A DNA stretch of 64,000 nt, from NCBI RefSeq assembly GCF_021502585.1, contig NZ_JAKFGM010000001.1:744001-808000 (forward strand), written 5' to 3'. How positions within the stretch are numbered: the first letter of the stretch is position 1; each line of letters opens with the position of its first letter. Positions 46,447-56,363 of this stretch are shown here, piece by piece. A program made the position numbers and the translations under genes. The notes below the pieces were generated by a model, which saw only the letters and a program-made list of their open reading frames with translations, ran no database searches and was not told the origin of the DNA. This stretch comes from Sphingomonas cremea. GTDB lineage: Bacteria; Pseudomonadota; Alphaproteobacteria; Sphingomonadales; Sphingomonadaceae.

Positions 46447-49400
46447 CTAGCCGACCAATGCCAGTCTTGGCGGCTCCTGCGCGCTCAACTCGACCGCACC
46501 CTCGCCCAAAATTCGGGTAAGGCGGGAAGCGAGATCAGCATCAAGATTGAAGTCGCGACCAAGGAGCATCGTCGCATACCGGCCTTCGCTCACCGGCAAG
46601 ATTACACGGAGGGATCCACTGCCACCCTGCTTTCCCGCGAGTTCGCGGGCAACTTCTGACAGCGACGCTGGATCTGCAATTCTCAAATGCATCCGCAGCC
46701 GCGTTTTCTTTGCCAGATTGTCCAGAGCCTCGAATCTCTTGACGGTAACGCGAGGCATATCGTCGCCCGGCCGCCGATCGAGCTCGACGGTCATCAGTCC
46801 ACACGTACCTGATTTGGCCGCATTCTCGAGGTCGGCCGATGGCTCTTCGTCGAAGGCTGTAGCCTCATATTGCCCGCTTGCATCGGACAGGGTCGCAGTA
46901 AGGAACCGCCGCCCCTTTGCCGAGACCCTCCACCGTGCACCTTCGACCAGGCCCGCGAGCATCGACGTCGATCGCCCGCCGTCGACAGGCGCCGGCAAAG
47001 CCGCAACCTCGGCGAAACTGCGAACCTTGTGAGCTGTGAGCAGGTGGCGCTGCGTATCGACGGGATGAGCGGAAAAGAAAAACCCGAATGCATCGCGCTC
47101 GGCCGCCATCCGCTCCGCAAGCGTCCAGCGAGCGTCGCGCGGAAGCCGGATGGGCGCGACGCTGCTTTCGCCGCCTCCGCCAAACAGGCCATGCTGGCCG
47201 CTTGTTCTCTGGTCGTGCGCAGCCGCTGCATGAGCCAAAATTGTCTCGGCGGCAGCATGAACAGACGGGCGATCAGGTTTAAGCCTGTCGAACGCGCCTG
47301 CCGCCGCCAGGCTTTCGAGTTGGCGACGGTTAAGCAACTTGGGATCGATCCGCTCGGCGAAATCGTCCAGGTTCTTGTACGGACCGTTCGCTTCACGCTC
47401 TACAACCAGCGCTTCCATCGCCTTTTCGCCGACCCCCTTTAGCGCGCCCAGAGCATAGCGGACCTTGCCGTCCTCGACGCTGAAGTCTGCGCGTGACTTA
47501 TTGACGTCAGGCGGAAGGCACTCGACCCCGCTGCGGCGAATATCCTCGACGAACAGCGACAGCTTGTCGGTCTGCGCCATGTCGAAGCTCATCGACGCCG
47601 CGAAAAACTCGGCCGGGTGATGGGCCTTCAGCCAAGCGGTGTGATAGGCAACCAGCGCATAGGCTGCGGCGTGGCTCTTATTGAAGCCATAGCCGGCGAA
47701 TTTGTCGATCAAATCGAACAGCTCGTTGGCCTTGAGCGCGTCGATATTATTTGCCGCGCAGCCCTCGATGAAGCGAGCGCGCTGGGCGTCCATCTCCGCC
47801 TGGATCTTCTTGCCCATCGCGCGGCGCAGTAGGTCCGCTTCGCCAAGCGAATAGCCCGCCAACACCTTGGCGGCTTCCATCACCTGTTCCTGGTAGACGA
47901 AAATTCCGTAGGTTTCCTTGAGAACCGACTCAAGCATCGGGTGCGGATAGGCGATCTGCACCCGGCCGTTCTTGCGGTCGCCGAACAGCGGAATATTGTC
48001 CATCGGTCCGGGACGGTACAGCGACACGAGCGCGATGATATCGCCGAAGCTGGTGGGCCGGACCGCGGCGAGCGTCCGACGCATGCCTTCCGATTCCAAC
48101 TGGAAGACACCGACGGTGTCGCCGCGCTGGAGCAGTTCATAGACTGCCGGGTCGTCCCAGTGCAGCCTTGCGAAATCGACTTCGATCCCGCGCTGTCGGA
48201 GCAGGCGCTGGCCCTCCTTGAGCACCGACAGTGTCTTGAGTCCAAGGAAGTCGAACTTCACCAGGCCCGCGCCCTCGACATATTTCATGTCGAACTGGGT
48301 CACCGGCATGTCGGAACGGGGATCGCGATAGAGCGGTACCAGTTCGTGAAGAGGGCGGTCACCGATCACCACGCCGGCGGCATGGGTCGACGAGTGGCGC
48401 GGCAGACCCTCGAGCTTCATCGCCAGGTCCAGTAGCCGCCTCACATCCGGATCGGAGCGATACTCCTTCGCCAACTCGGCAACGCCATTGAGACTGCGTT
48501 CGAGCGTCCACGGGTCGGTCGGGTGGTTAGGGATCAGCTTAGCCAGCCGGTCGACCTGGCCATAACTCATCTGCAGAACTCGGCCGGTGTCCTTGAGCAC
48601 CGCCCGCGCCTTCAGCCGCCCGAAGGTGATAATCTGCGCCACCCTGTCACGCCCATATTTCTGCTGAACGTACTGGATGACCTTGTCGCGGTGGGTTTCG
48701 CAGAAATCGATGTCGAAGTCGGGCATCGACACGCGCTCGGGATTGAGGAAGCGCTCGAATAGCAGGTTCAGCTCTATCGGGTCGAGGTCGGTGATGGTCA
48801 GCGCCCATGCGACCACGCTACCCGCGCCGGACCCACGTCCGGGGCCGACCGGGATGTCGTTCGCCTTGGCCCACTGGATGAAGTCGGCGACAATCAGGAA
48901 GTAGCCCGCAAAGCCCATTCGGGTGATGACATCGATTTCGAAGTCGAGGCGTTCGCGATAGGCGGGCTTTTCCACTTCCGCCTTGCCTTCGAGGCGACGT
49001 TCCAATCCCGCATGAGCCTCGCGCCGCAGTGTCTCGTCCTCATCATCGCTGAGGCGTGGGAGGATCGGCCTACGCTGCGGCGCGGCGACGGCGCAGCGCT
49101 GGGCTATGACGGCCGTATTGGCGATCGCCTCGGGAATATCGGCGAACAGCTGCTCCATCGTCTCTGCCGGCTTCAGCCAGGCTTCGGGAGATGAAGTCTT
49201 GCGCTCATTATTTTCAACATAGGTCGAGCCGGCAATGCACAGCATCGCATCATGGGCGGCGTGGAAGCCGGGTTCCGAATAATGGGCCGGATTTGTGGCG
49301 ACCAACGGTAGATCGAGGGCGTAGGCAAGGTCGATCAACTGGCTCTCTGCTGCCTCTTCGATGGGATCGCCGCGGCGCGACAATTCGATGTACAGTCGAT

Positions 49401-49896
49401 CAGGGAAGAGTGTTTTCAGCTGCCCGGCATAGGTACCCGCCTTGTCGGCCTGCCCATCAGCAAACAGTCGAGCCAGTGCCCCCTCCCCGCCCGCGGTCAG
49501 CACGATCAGACCATCAGTCGCGCCGCGAAGCGCTTCGAACGCGACGTGCGGTTCCTGCTGGATTGGGCGGTCGAGGTGCGCGGAGGAAACGAGGCGGCAG
49601 AGATTGTGATAGCCCGTTTCGTCCTGGGCTAGCAGCGCAAGCCAATCGAGCGTCCCCGCAGGACCGATGTCAATCGACCGCGCCACCGCCAGCATTGCGC
49701 CGACGATTGGCTGAACTCCCTCCGCCATGCAGGCCTCGCCGAACGGCATCGCTGCATAAAGGCCATTGCGGTCAACAAGCGCGACGGCGGGAAATCCAAG
49801 CTTCCTGGCCTGCTTGGCAATCGCCTTTGGCTCAATCGCCCCTTCCAGCATGGTGAAGCAGGAAAAAACGCGCAGCGGAACATACGGGCCGGACAT
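46447..49896 (-). CDS. dnaE: DNA polymerase III subunit alpha
   Basis: Catalytic subunit of the replicative polymerase, 1149 residues, the usual DnaE1 length. The N-terminal PHP domain begins YVPLRVFSCFTMLEGAI. Polymerase-active Asp residues are in MPDFDIDF near residue 395 with upstream PGRGSGAGS. Further motifs are DGFLGLKTL-like FDFLGLKTLSVL, AMGKK, and KSHAAAYALVAY. The C-terminal OB domain and tau-binding region follow. It reads leftward alone and converges on mtgA. Confidence 0.97.
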   Translation of the reverse strand: MSGPYVPLRVFSCFTMLEGAIEPKAIAKQARKLGFPAVALVDRNGLYAAMPFGEACMAEGVQPIVGAMLAVARSIDIGPAGTLDWLALLAQDETGYHNLCRLVSSAHLDRPIQQEPHVAFEALRGATDGLIVLTAGGEGALARLFADGQADKAGTYAGQLKTLFPDRLYIELSRRGDPIEEAAESQLIDLAYALDLPLVATNPAHYSEPGFHAAHDAMLCIAGSTYVENNERKTSSPEAWLKPAETMEQLFADIPEAIANTAVIAQRCAVAAPQRRPILPRLSDDEDETLRREAHAGLERRLEGKAEVEKPAYRERLDFEIDVITRMGFAGYFLIVADFIQWAKANDIPVGPGRGSGAGSVVAWALTITDLDPIELNLLFERFLNPERVSMPDFDIDFCETHRDKVIQYVQQKYGRDRVAQIITFGRLKARAVLKDTGRVLQMSYGQVDRLAKLIPNHPTDPWTLERSLNGVAELAKEYRSDPDVRRLLDLAMKLEGLPRHSSTHAAGVVIGDRPLHELVPLYRDPRSDMPVTQFDMKYVEGAGLVKFDFLGLKTLSVLKEGQRLLRQRGIEVDFARLHWDDPAVYELLQRGDTVGVFQLESEGMRRTLAAVRPTSFGDIIALVSLYRPGPMDNIPLFGDRKNGRVQIAYPHPMLESVLKETYGIFVYQEQVMEAAKVLAGYSLGEADLLRRAMGKKIQAEMDAQRARFIEGCAANNIDALKANELFDLIDKFAGYGFNKSHAAAYALVAYHTAWLKAHHPAEFFAASMSFDMAQTDKLSLFVEDIRRSGVECLPPDVNKSRADFSVEDGKVRYALGALKGVGEKAMEALVVEREANGPYKNLDDFAERIDPKLLNRRQLESLAAAGAFDRLKPDRPSVHAAAETILAHAAAAHDQRTSGQHGLFGGGGESSVAPIRLPRDARWTLAERMAAERDAFGFFFSAHPVDTQRHLLTAHKVRSFAEVAALPAPVDGGRSTSMLAGLVEGARWRVSAKGRRFLTATLSDASGQYEATAFDEEPSADLENAAKSGTCGLMTVELDRRPGDDMPRVTVKRFEALDNLAKKTRLRMHLRIADPASLSEVARELAGKQGGSGSLRVILPVSEGRYATMLLGRDFNLDADLASRLTRILGEGAVELSAQEPPRLALVG

Positions 49897-49961
49897 TGTC
49901 CGACTATGGGGAAAGCGGCCGCGAGTCGCTAGCGCCTGCGCGACTTATCCCCAGATTTGCA

Positions 49962-50477
49962 TCAGGGCGCGGGCTTCGGCCTTGGATGATATGTGAAGTC
50001 GAAATTGTTCGACCAGCTAAGCCCGTGATCGGTCGACTGCTCGCCATGCTGGCGAACCGATCCGTCCTCATTTTTTGAATAGGTCATGCGGATGAGCGCG
50101 TCCTGGCCGGGACCATTGACGCCTTTCCAAAATCCCAGGAGGACCATTTTGCCGTTGGTATAGCCGCCTGCAAATTCCACTCTCGAATTGCTGGAATCAA
50201 TCCATGTTTGGTGCCAGCGGCCATCCTCCGCCACATAGTTGTTTAGACTGCCGCCAGGCGTTCCTTTCAACGGCATCCAGTTTTCGCGGATCGCACAACC
50301 GCCATAGAGTTTCTCTATCAAGCTATTTGCCACCGTGTTTGGCTTGCCGGTCGGAGTCACGACCCACTCTCCGACCCAAAAATCAAACTGGCGATGCTCG
50401 GGCCCTGCGCAGGGAGACTGCGAAGCCTGTGCTGGCTGGGAAGCCGCCTGGGCAAGCAGTAACAGAAGGGATATCAT
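49962..50477 (-). CDS. Secreted DUF1579-like protein
   Basis: Predicted exported protein of 171 residues. A short signal peptide (MISLLLLLAQAASQPAQA) leads to a mature part starting PCAGPEHRQFDFWVGEW. The FDFWxGEW motif is typical of DUF1579 and related lipocalin-like beta-barrel families, and the rest alternates beta strands (WHQTWIDSSN, VLLGFWKG). Two Cys in the mature part could form a disulfide. Function unknown. It follows the glutathione peroxidase gene by 26 bases in the same direction. Confidence 0.75.
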   Translation of the reverse strand: MISLLLLLAQAASQPAQASQSPCAGPEHRQFDFWVGEWVVTPTGKPNTVANSLIEKLYGGCAIRENWMPLKGTPGGSLNNYVAEDGRWHQTWIDSSNSRVEFAGGYTNGKMVLLGFWKGVNGPGQDALIRMTYSKNEDGSVRQHGEQSTDHGLSWSNNFDFTYHPRPKPAP

Positions 50478-50503
50478 GCTTTTCTCCCTCTGCGGAGCAG
50501 CTG

Positions 50504-50983
50504 CTACAGCAGTGCCTCGATATCTCTCGTAAGCTCTTCGGGCTTAGTCTGTGGGGCATAGCGCTTGAGGACCTTGCCAGAGCGGTCGACCAGGAATTTC
50601 GTGAAATTCCACTTGATGGCCCTGCTGCCGAGCAGGCCCGGTGCCTCGTCCTTCAAGCGTTGGTAGATTGGCGCGGTATCGTCGCCATTGACGTCAATCT
50701 TGCCCATTACGGGGAAGCTGACGTCGTAGGTGAGCTTGCAAAAATTGGCGATTTCTTCGGCATTGCCGGGTTCCTGGGCACCGAACTGGTTGCAGGGAAA
50801 TCCGAGCACGGTGAACCCCTGGTCCCCGTAGCGCCGCTGCAGTGCCTCCAACCCCTCATATTGCGGAGTAAAGCCGCATTTGGATGCGACATTGACGATC
50901 AGCATCACCTCGCCCTTGTGCGATGAAAGATCGGTGGTCGATCCGTCGGCGGCCTTGATCGGGATGGTGGTGAAGTCGGTCAT
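50504..50983 (-). CDS. Glutathione peroxidase (Cys type)
   Basis: Thiol peroxidase of the GPx family, 159 residues, reducing hydroperoxides; many bacterial members use thioredoxin. The peroxidatic Cys is in [15 protein letters not shown] near residue 36 and is a Cys, not selenocysteine. [14 protein letters not shown] supplies the conserved Gln and the possible resolving Cys, and [13 protein letters not shown] completes the family motifs. The start overlaps the lolD stop, so it is the fourth gene of the proS-lolC-lolD unit. Confidence 0.93.
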   Translation of the reverse strand: MTDFTTIPIKAADGSTTDLSSHKGEVMLIVNVASKCGFTPQYEGLEALQRRYGDQGFTVLGFPCNQFGAQEPGNAEEIANFCKLTYDVSFPVMGKIDVNGDDTAPIYQRLKDEAPGLLGSRAIKWNFTKFLVDRSGKVLKRYAPQTKPEELTRDIEALL

Positions 50984-51654
50984 TCCAGCACTCCTTCGTG
51001 CAACCTTACCACCCTGTCCATCTTCGCTGCGAGGCGCTCATTGTGCGTGGCGACCAGCGCAGCGCTGCCCTCGCCGCGGACCAGTGCCAGGAATTCACCC
51101 AGCACCCGGTCAGCCGTCGCCTCGTCAAGGTTGCCGGTTGGCTCGTCGGCCAGCACGAGCGGCGGGCGATTGGCGAGCGCCCGGGCAACCGCGACGCGCT
51201 GCTGCTCCCCGCCCGACAGCTTGGACGGGCGATGGTCGAGGCGCTGGGACAGTCCGAGCTTGCCAAGCAATGACTCTGCGCGAGTTCGGGCGTCAGCTGG
51301 GTCAACGCCATGGATGATCTGAGGCAGCATCACATTTTCGCGTGCATCAAAATCGGGCAGCAGATGATGGAACTGATAGACGAAGCCCAACGTGTCGCGC
51401 CGAAGAGCGGTGCGCCCATCGTCATCGAGCGATGCCGCTTCCTGGCCTGCGATGCGAATCGAGCCTTCGAATCCTCCTTCGAGTAGCCCAACCGCCTGGA
51501 GCAGCGTCGACTTGCCCGAACCGGATGGGCCCAGCAAAGCCACTATCTCGCCCGGCTGCACCGCGAGATCGACGCCGCGCAGCACCTCGATGGTGACATC
51601 GGCCTGGATGAAACTGCGCTTAAGGTCGCGCGTCTGGAGGACCGGTTCACTCAT
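50980..51654 (-). CDS. lolD: Lipoprotein-releasing ABC transporter ATP-binding protein LolD
   Basis: ATPase powering lipoprotein extraction from the inner membrane toward LolA; 224 residues from the ATG at 51654. Walker A is [11 protein letters not shown], the Q-loop lies in [10 protein letters not shown] (a LolD-specific stretch), the signature is LSGGEQQRV and Walker B is LVLADEP. The start overlaps the lolC end by 8 bases, which indicates that both subunits are made together. The Gpx gene overlaps its stop. Confidence 0.95.
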   Translation of the reverse strand: MSEPVLQTRDLKRSFIQADVTIEVLRGVDLAVQPGEIVALLGPSGSGKSTLLQAVGLLEGGFEGSIRIAGQEAASLDDDGRTALRRDTLGFVYQFHHLLPDFDARENVMLPQIIHGVDPADARTRAESLLGKLGLSQRLDHRPSKLSGGEQQRVAVARALANRPPLVLADEPTGNLDEATADRVLGEFLALVRGEGSAALVATHNERLAAKMDRVVRLHEGVLE

Positions 51655-52897
51655 AGCGCAGCACCTGGACCGGGTCCGTGTTGGCCGCATTGCGCGCCGG
51701 GAACAGCGTGGCGACATATGTCAGTACCAAGGTCACGGTTACGATTGCCGCGACTTCGAACGGGTCCGTCCGCGACGGCAGCTCAGTCAGGAAGCGAACC
51801 GAGGGATCCCACAGATTCTGGCCCGTGATCAGCTGGATGAAGTCGACCACGCCCTGACGGAAAAAGAGGAAGATCGCCCCGATCAACGCCCCGATGGCGA
51901 TGCCGATAAGGCCGATTGTGAGACCTACGGTCATGAAGATTTTGAGCATCGAGCGCCGGCTGGCGCCCATCGTTCGGAGGATGGCAATGTCGCGCGTTTT
52001 GGCACGGACAAGCATGATCAACGACGAGGCGATGTTGAAGGCCGCCACCAGGATGATGATGCACAACACGACGAACATGGCGATCCGCTCGACCTCCAGC
52101 GCCTCAAACAACGCCGAGTTCATCTGCCGCCAGTCGACGATGATGCCCTTACTCTGAACTAACGGCTGGAGGGGTGCGAGCGTCGGGCCAACCCGATCGG
52201 GATCGTCGACCTGCACTTCGACCATACCGACCTGGTCGCCGAGCATCAGCAGCGTTTGCGCGTCCTGCATCGGCATGATGACGAATGCCTTGTCATATTC
52301 GAAAATACCGACCTCAAAGATCGCTCCAACGGTATAAGTAACGATCCTCGGCACCGTGCCGACCGGGGTCGAGCGGCCTTCCGGGCTGATCAGCGAAATT
52401 TCGCTGCCGGGAAAGGCGCCCAGTGTTTCCGCCAGCCGAGCGCCTATGGCAACACGTCCGCTGCCCGGCGTAATATTGCGCAGGTCTCCGGAAACGACTT
52501 TGCCGTTGAGGACCGGATTTTCCCGGATGTCCTTCAGCGTGTTGCCGCGAACCAGCACGCCTTCGACCCTGCCGTTCGCCGAAGCCATCAAAGGCTGCTC
52601 GATCAGCGGCGTCGCCGACCGGACACCGGGGGTCTTGCGGGCCGCTTCGACAACCTGCTCCCAGTTCGCCAGGCGGCCGTCATAACCCTGGATAATGGCG
52701 TGGCCATTCAGGCCGACGATCTTGTCGAACAGTTCCGCCCGGAAGCCATTCATGACGCTCATCACGATGATCAACGCCGCAACGCCTAGCGCGACTGCGC
52801 CAACCGAGAAGCCTGCCACAACGAAAATGAACCGCTCACCTTTGATCGGAACGAGATATCGCTTGGCGATCATTTTCTCATAAGCGTTGAGGATCAT
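51647..52897 (-). CDS. lolC: Lipoprotein-releasing ABC transporter permease LolC/LolE
   Basis: Inner-membrane subunit of the Lol system, 416 residues, with an N-terminal membrane helix ([21 protein letters not shown]), a large periplasmic domain ([24 protein letters not shown] is the family signature) and three C-terminal helices. Only one permease gene is present; Alphaproteobacteria often use a single homodimeric LolC/E-type (LolF) protein. The start overlaps the proS stop as ATGA. Confidence 0.94.
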   Translation of the reverse strand: MILNAYEKMIAKRYLVPIKGERFIFVVAGFSVGAVALGVAALIIVMSVMNGFRAELFDKIVGLNGHAIIQGYDGRLANWEQVVEAARKTPGVRSATPLIEQPLMASANGRVEGVLVRGNTLKDIRENPVLNGKVVSGDLRNITPGSGRVAIGARLAETLGAFPGSEISLISPEGRSTPVGTVPRIVTYTVGAIFEVGIFEYDKAFVIMPMQDAQTLLMLGDQVGMVEVQVDDPDRVGPTLAPLQPLVQSKGIIVDWRQMNSALFEALEVERIAMFVVLCIIILVAAFNIASSLIMLVRAKTRDIAILRTMGASRRSMLKIFMTVGLTIGLIGIAIGALIGAIFLFFRQGVVDFIQLITGQNLWDPSVRFLTELPSRTDPFEVAAIVTVTLVLTYVATLFPARNAANTDPVQVLRYE

Positions 52898-54216
52898 GCG
52901 GTTAGTCGCTCAAGCGCAGATTCGATCGAAAGTTCCTGCTTTTCCCCCGTGCGGCGATTTTTGAGCTCTACGACACCTGCGGCAAGGCCGCGCGGCCCGA
53001 TGATCAGCTGCCATGGCAGGCCAATCAGGTCCATGGAGCCCAACTTCACCCCGCCCCGCTCGTCGCGGTCGTCATAAAGAGTTTCGATGCCAGCGACGGT
53101 CAATTTCGCATAGATTTCGTCGGCCGCCTTGACCGATGCCTCGTCGTCGCCGCGCATCGTGACCAGCCCGACCTTCCACGGGGCCACAGCCTCGGGCCAG
53201 ATGATGCCATTATCGTCGTGGCTGGCCTCGATGATCGCTCCGACCAGACGCGACACGCCGATCCCGTAGCTGCCCATTTCAGGCGTTACCATCGATCCGT
53301 CGGGGCCCGAGACCTTCAGGCCCATCGAATTCGAATATTTGGTACCGAAGTAGAAGATGTGGCCAACCTCGATCCCGCGGCCCTGGCGTTGACGCTCAGA
53401 AGCCACCTCGGCCCATCGCGCCTCGTCATGGGTCTCGTCAGTCGCCGAATATGTCGAGCTAACCTGCTCGAATAAGGCCTCCAGCCCCGCCGCGTCGTCG
53501 TAGCTTAGGTCCGCCTGGCTCCAGTCGAATTCCTCGAACTTGGAATCGTAGAACACTTCGCTCTCGCCGGTCGGGGCCAAAACGATAAATTCGTGGCTCA
53601 GGTCTCCACCGATGGGGCCAGATGCCGCCTTCATGGGTACCGCGCGAATGCCCATCCGCTGGAACGTCCGAAGATAGGCCAGCAACTGAGTATAGTAGCT
53701 GAGCCGCGCTCCTGCCTCGTCGAGGTCGAAGCTGTATGCGTCCTTCATCAGGAATTCGCGGCCGCGCATCACGCCGAACCGCGGGCGAACCTCATCCCGA
53801 AATTTCCACTGGATGTGATAGAGGGTCCGCGGCAGGTCGCGATAGCTCTTGACGTCACCCTTGAAGATCTCGGTGATCATCTCTTCGTTGGTCGGCCCAT
53901 ATAGCATATCGCGGTCGTGCCGGTCCTTGATGCGCAACATCTCCGGCCCATAGGCGTCATAGCGGCCCGATTGGCGCCACAGATCGGCCGACTGGAGAGT
54001 CGGCATCAGCAATTCAATCGCCCCTGCCCGGTCCTGCTCCTCGCGCACGATCTGCTCGATCTTACTCAGGACGCGCCAGCCGATCGGCAACCATGCATAA
54101 ATGCCTGCGGCAGTCTGGCGCACCAGCCCTGCCTGCAGCATCAGCTTGTGGCTGACAATCTGCGCGTCCGAAGGGCTTTCCTTCATGACCGGGAGGAAGG
54201 ATCGGGAGACACGCAA
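52894..54216 (-). CDS. proS: Prolyl-tRNA synthetase, short alphaproteobacterial form
   Basis: Class II synthetase charging tRNA-Pro; 440 residues, so it lacks the INS editing domain of the 570-residue E. coli form, as typical of Alphaproteobacteria. The start is a TTG giving [23 protein letters not shown], which matches the conserved N-terminus. Motif 2 and 3 regions are [24 protein letters not shown] and [18 protein letters not shown]. It leads the proS-lolC-lolD-gpx unit and has a TAGG-type promoter upstream. Confidence 0.96.
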   Translation of the reverse strand: MRVSRSFLPVMKESPSDAQIVSHKLMLQAGLVRQTAAGIYAWLPIGWRVLSKIEQIVREEQDRAGAIELLMPTLQSADLWRQSGRYDAYGPEMLRIKDRHDRDMLYGPTNEEMITEIFKGDVKSYRDLPRTLYHIQWKFRDEVRPRFGVMRGREFLMKDAYSFDLDEAGARLSYYTQLLAYLRTFQRMGIRAVPMKAASGPIGGDLSHEFIVLAPTGESEVFYDSKFEEFDWSQADLSYDDAAGLEALFEQVSSTYSATDETHDEARWAEVASERQRQGRGIEVGHIFYFGTKYSNSMGLKVSGPDGSMVTPEMGSYGIGVSRLVGAIIEASHDDNGIIWPEAVAPWKVGLVTMRGDDEASVKAADEIYAKLTVAGIETLYDDRDERGGVKLGSMDLIGLPWQLIIGPRGLAAGVVELKNRRTGEKQELSIESALERLTA

Positions 54217-54258
54217 GTGAGGGAACTTTCCGATAAAGTGAGGCAGGAATTGAGCGCT

Positions 54259-54287
54259 GTCCTAGTCAGCGGCCCTCATGAAGGCAA
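54259..54287 (-). promoter_or_regulatory. Predicted promoter of proS
   Basis: On the minus strand: TTGCCT (54282-54287), 17 bases, TAGGAC (54259-54264), giving a short leader of about 35 bases before the TTG start of proS. Same architecture as the rpsB and rpmE promoters. Confidence 0.45.
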
Positions 54288-54385
54288 TCGCCGGCAGTGA
54301 TGTGGCACGACAGTCACAGCTTAACAAAGAATGTGTCGTTCATGTGCGTTTGGGCGTGACAAGCGCCGTTTGGCGGGCGTAGCGC

Positions 54386-54533
54386 TTCCTCCCACGGACG
54401 AGGTCGTCAGGCCGGAAGTCCGGGGAGGAGCCGACGCCTGTCAGGGGGCAAAGGCGCTTCAGAACTTCCAAGGGGGCTGACGAGCAATCGTCACGCAAGG
54501 ACGCCCGGGCTTCTAGCCCGGGCGTTTTTGTTT
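54386..54533 (+). ncRNA. Candidate structured small RNA with intrinsic terminator
   Basis: A gap of 315 bases between proS and the aminotransferase has no coding sequence but shows strong RNA structure. A long stem pairs CCTCCC-A-CGGAC (54388-54399) with GTCCG-GGGAGG (54418-54428). A hairpin CGCCT/AGGCG lies at 54435-54456, and TGACGA-GCAA-TCGTCA with a GNRA loop at 54478-54493. It ends in a terminator with a T-run at 54502-54529. A possible promoter (GTGACA at 54356, TAGCGC at 54380) fits a start near 54387. I do not recognise it as SRP, 6S, RNase P or tmRNA. Ends are estimates. Confidence 0.6.
54502..54529 (+). terminator. Intrinsic terminator of the candidate small RNA
   Basis: A perfect nine-base-pair stem CGCCCGGGC/GCCCGGGCG with loop TTCTA, followed by TTTTTGTTT on the plus strand. 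The T-run is on this side only, so it serves rightward transcription and not the leftward aminotransferase gene. Confidence 0.85.
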
Positions 54534-55680
54534 ATGCGCGGTCGATTTTGCCCAATGCCGCCACGAGCTGCTCGATATCCGCCTCCGTGACATGGAGATG
54601 CGGCGCGATTCGGATTGCATCGCCCCTTCGGCTGACGTGCACACCGTTGGCTGCAAGACTTTGAACGGTATCGGCCGGTGCACCGGGCGGCAAGCTGACG
54701 CCCAGGATATGACCGCAACGAAAGTCACGAGACAGCACGCCGAATCCGAGCGGCTCGATCCGCTCGATGATTCGCTGGTTGGTCTGGCAAATCAGTTCGA
54801 AAACATTACGGATATCCCATTCGCGGAGCTGCTCGAGCGCGGCAATCGCGCCGGGAAGTATGGTGGTTACACAGGTTTCGCCGACATCGAAGCGACGAGC
54901 CCCGGGCCGATATTCGTCGCAATATTCGACCAATCGCGCGAAATCCCCGGCATTTGCCCGCACCAACCAGGTCTCCTCGAGAGGCCGCCCGCCATGCCAC
55001 TGCGGCGCGACATACATGAAGCTGAAGCCATATGGGCAAAGAAGCCACTTGTAGCCGGCTGCCACCATGAAGTCCGGCTGCACCGCTGCCAGGTCGAATG
55101 GCACCGTGCCCAGCGATTGCGTCAGATCGAGGACAAGTGCGGTGCCGAGCCGGCGGCAGGTTTCGCCAATCGCCGCCAGATCAATCCTTGCGCCATCCGT
55201 CCAGTGAGCTGCCGAGAGCGATGCAACGCGTGCGGAGGTGTCCAGGCTGGCGAGTATGGCCGACGTCCAGTCCCCGTTGGGCGGAGTGGGCACGGTCCTT
55301 ATTTCCGCCCCACTTTCTGCCGCGACGCGCCGCCATGCCAGGACGTTCGACGGGAACTCCTGCGCCATCAACAAAATATGGTCGCCTGCGCGCAACGTGG
55401 GTTCGAGGATCCGCGCGGCGGTGCTGATGCCATAGCTGGCGGCCGGGACGATTGCGTAATGGTCCGCCGCTCCACCGAACAGGTCGGCGCAGGTCAGGCG
55501 GAGCGTCTCCGCATCTTCGAAGAAATTTGCGGACGCGCGCTCCCATGGGCGCGATTTCGCCCGCGCCGCCTTCTCCAGAGCCTCTCGCGATCGGCGCAAA
55601 AGCGGCGAATTATAGGCGGTGTTGAAGTAGGCGATCCCGTCGGGCACCTCGAACAGGTCGCGATATTGGCCTATTTTCAT
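54532..55680 (-). CDS. Class V PLP-dependent aminotransferase-fold enzyme
   Basis: Aminotransferase class V protein (cysteine-desulfurase/isopenicillin-epimerase/kynureninase fold), 382 residues from the ATG at 55680; the longer frame runs into the tRNA gene upstream. YFNTAYNSPLL opens the protein. The PLP Lys is in AAGYKWLLCPYG near residue 209, preceded by LDLTQSLGTVPFD with the cofactor-binding Asp, and SAAHWTDGARID. The C-terminal domain ends with RRGDAIRIAPHLHVTEADI. No catalytic Cys loop of desulfurases is obvious, so the reaction is unknown. Confidence 0.88.
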   Translation of the reverse strand: MKIGQYRDLFEVPDGIAYFNTAYNSPLLRRSREALEKAARAKSRPWERASANFFEDAETLRLTCADLFGGAADHYAIVPAASYGISTAARILEPTLRAGDHILLMAQEFPSNVLAWRRVAAESGAEIRTVPTPPNGDWTSAILASLDTSARVASLSAAHWTDGARIDLAAIGETCRRLGTALVLDLTQSLGTVPFDLAAVQPDFMVAAGYKWLLCPYGFSFMYVAPQWHGGRPLEETWLVRANAGDFARLVEYCDEYRPGARRFDVGETCVTTILPGAIAALEQLREWDIRNVFELICQTNQRIIERIEPLGFGVLSRDFRCGHILGVSLPPGAPADTVQSLAANGVHVSRRGDAIRIAPHLHVTEADIEQLVAALGKIDRA

Positions 55681-55752
55681 GGTGCGGCGCCCTACGCCCG
55701 AGCAATGGCATTGGCCATGGCCAGTTGGGCGGCAGTGGCATGGGACAGAAAA

Positions 55753-55829
55753 TGGTAGCGGAGGAGGGACTTGAACCCCCGACACGCGGATTATGATTCC
55801 GCTGCTCTAACCAGCTGAGCTACTCCGCC
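55753..55829 (-). tRNA. tRNA-Met (anticodon CAT; elongator, tRNA-Ile2 possible)
   Basis: A 77-base tRNA with encoded CCA. The acceptor stem GGCGGAG pairs with CTCCGCT, including one G-U pair at the end, and the discriminator is A. The anticodon stem GCGGA/TCCGC holds the loop ATCATAA, giving anticodon CAT. The T arm has GGTTCAAGTCC. It lacks the mismatched 1-72 C-A pair expected of initiator tRNA. Elongator Met is most likely, but a lysidine-modified Ile tRNA cannot be excluded by eye. Confidence 0.92.
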
Positions 55830-55862
55830 CCGTATAGGCATGGCCCGATGGGCGCGGGCGAG

Positions 55863-55891
55863 CCTATAGGTAGCAAGTATTTAAGCGTCAA
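55863..55891 (-). promoter_or_regulatory. Predicted promoter of tRNA-Met
   Basis: On the minus strand: TTGACG (55886-55891), 17 bases, TATAGG (55863-55868), ending 34 bases before the mature tRNA. This is the best sigma70-type match seen in the window. Confidence 0.65.
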
Positions 55892-55952
55892 CAAGAGGTG
55901 GAACCCACCACCCCCAACCTCGTTCAGTCCGAGGAATGGAGAGCTCGACCCG

Positions 55953-56363
55953 ATGGAACCATTGACCCCCCTCGAAACGCTATGCCGCATCATCCTTCGC
56001 GCGAAAGAATATGAGGCACAGGTCCCGACCGATTATGACGGCGGCGAAGCGCCGGAAAATGTCGATGATGAGGGTCATGAGACACTTTCGGTCCTGGACG
56101 ACGCCATCAACACCAGCGTTGAGGAAGAGTTGATCGCATCGCTCGAAGACCTCGCCGAGGACCAGCAGGCCGAGCTGCTAGCCTTCGCCTGGGTCGGCCA
56201 GGGGACCTATGAAGCGGCCGATTGGGACGAAGCGATCGAAGCAGCGACCGAGGAGAATAATGTCGTCGAAGAATTGATGGATATGCCAATGCTGGCCTCG
56301 GTACTCGAAGCGGGCATGGCCGCCTTCGATATCAACTGCGACGGAATCGGCGACCTCAGCTAG
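55953..56363 (+). CDS. DUF3775 domain protein
   Basis: A small acidic protein of 136 residues that I place in DUF3775 (conserved in Alphaproteobacteria, function unknown). The ATG at 55953 opens MEPLTPLETLCRIILRAKEYEAQ, the conserved start, with GGAGAG upstream. An acidic loop (YDGGEAPENVDDEGHE) is followed by helices including LAEDQQAELLAFAWVGQGTYEAADWDEAI and a C-terminal GMAAFDINC. No signal or membrane segment. It converges on the 2H phosphoesterase gene with a 4-base overlap. Confidence 0.82.
   Translation: MEPLTPLETLCRIILRAKEYEAQVPTDYDGGEAPENVDDEGHETLSVLDDAINTSVEEELIASLEDLAEDQQAELLAFAWVGQGTYEAADWDEAIEAATEENNVVEELMDMPMLASVLEAGMAAFDINCDGIGDLS

Noticed and set aside
54400-54440. SRP RNA-like motif (GTCAGGCCGGAAG) inside the candidate small RNA
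   Set aside because: The GGAA-containing stretch resembles the SRP apical loop, but the matching 3' internal-loop side and the long closing helix are absent, and the local sequence pairs better as a different stem.
55681-55785. Extended aminotransferase start reaching into the tRNA-Met gene
   Set aside because: The added residues are translated from tRNA sequence; the protein family begins at the ATG 55680.
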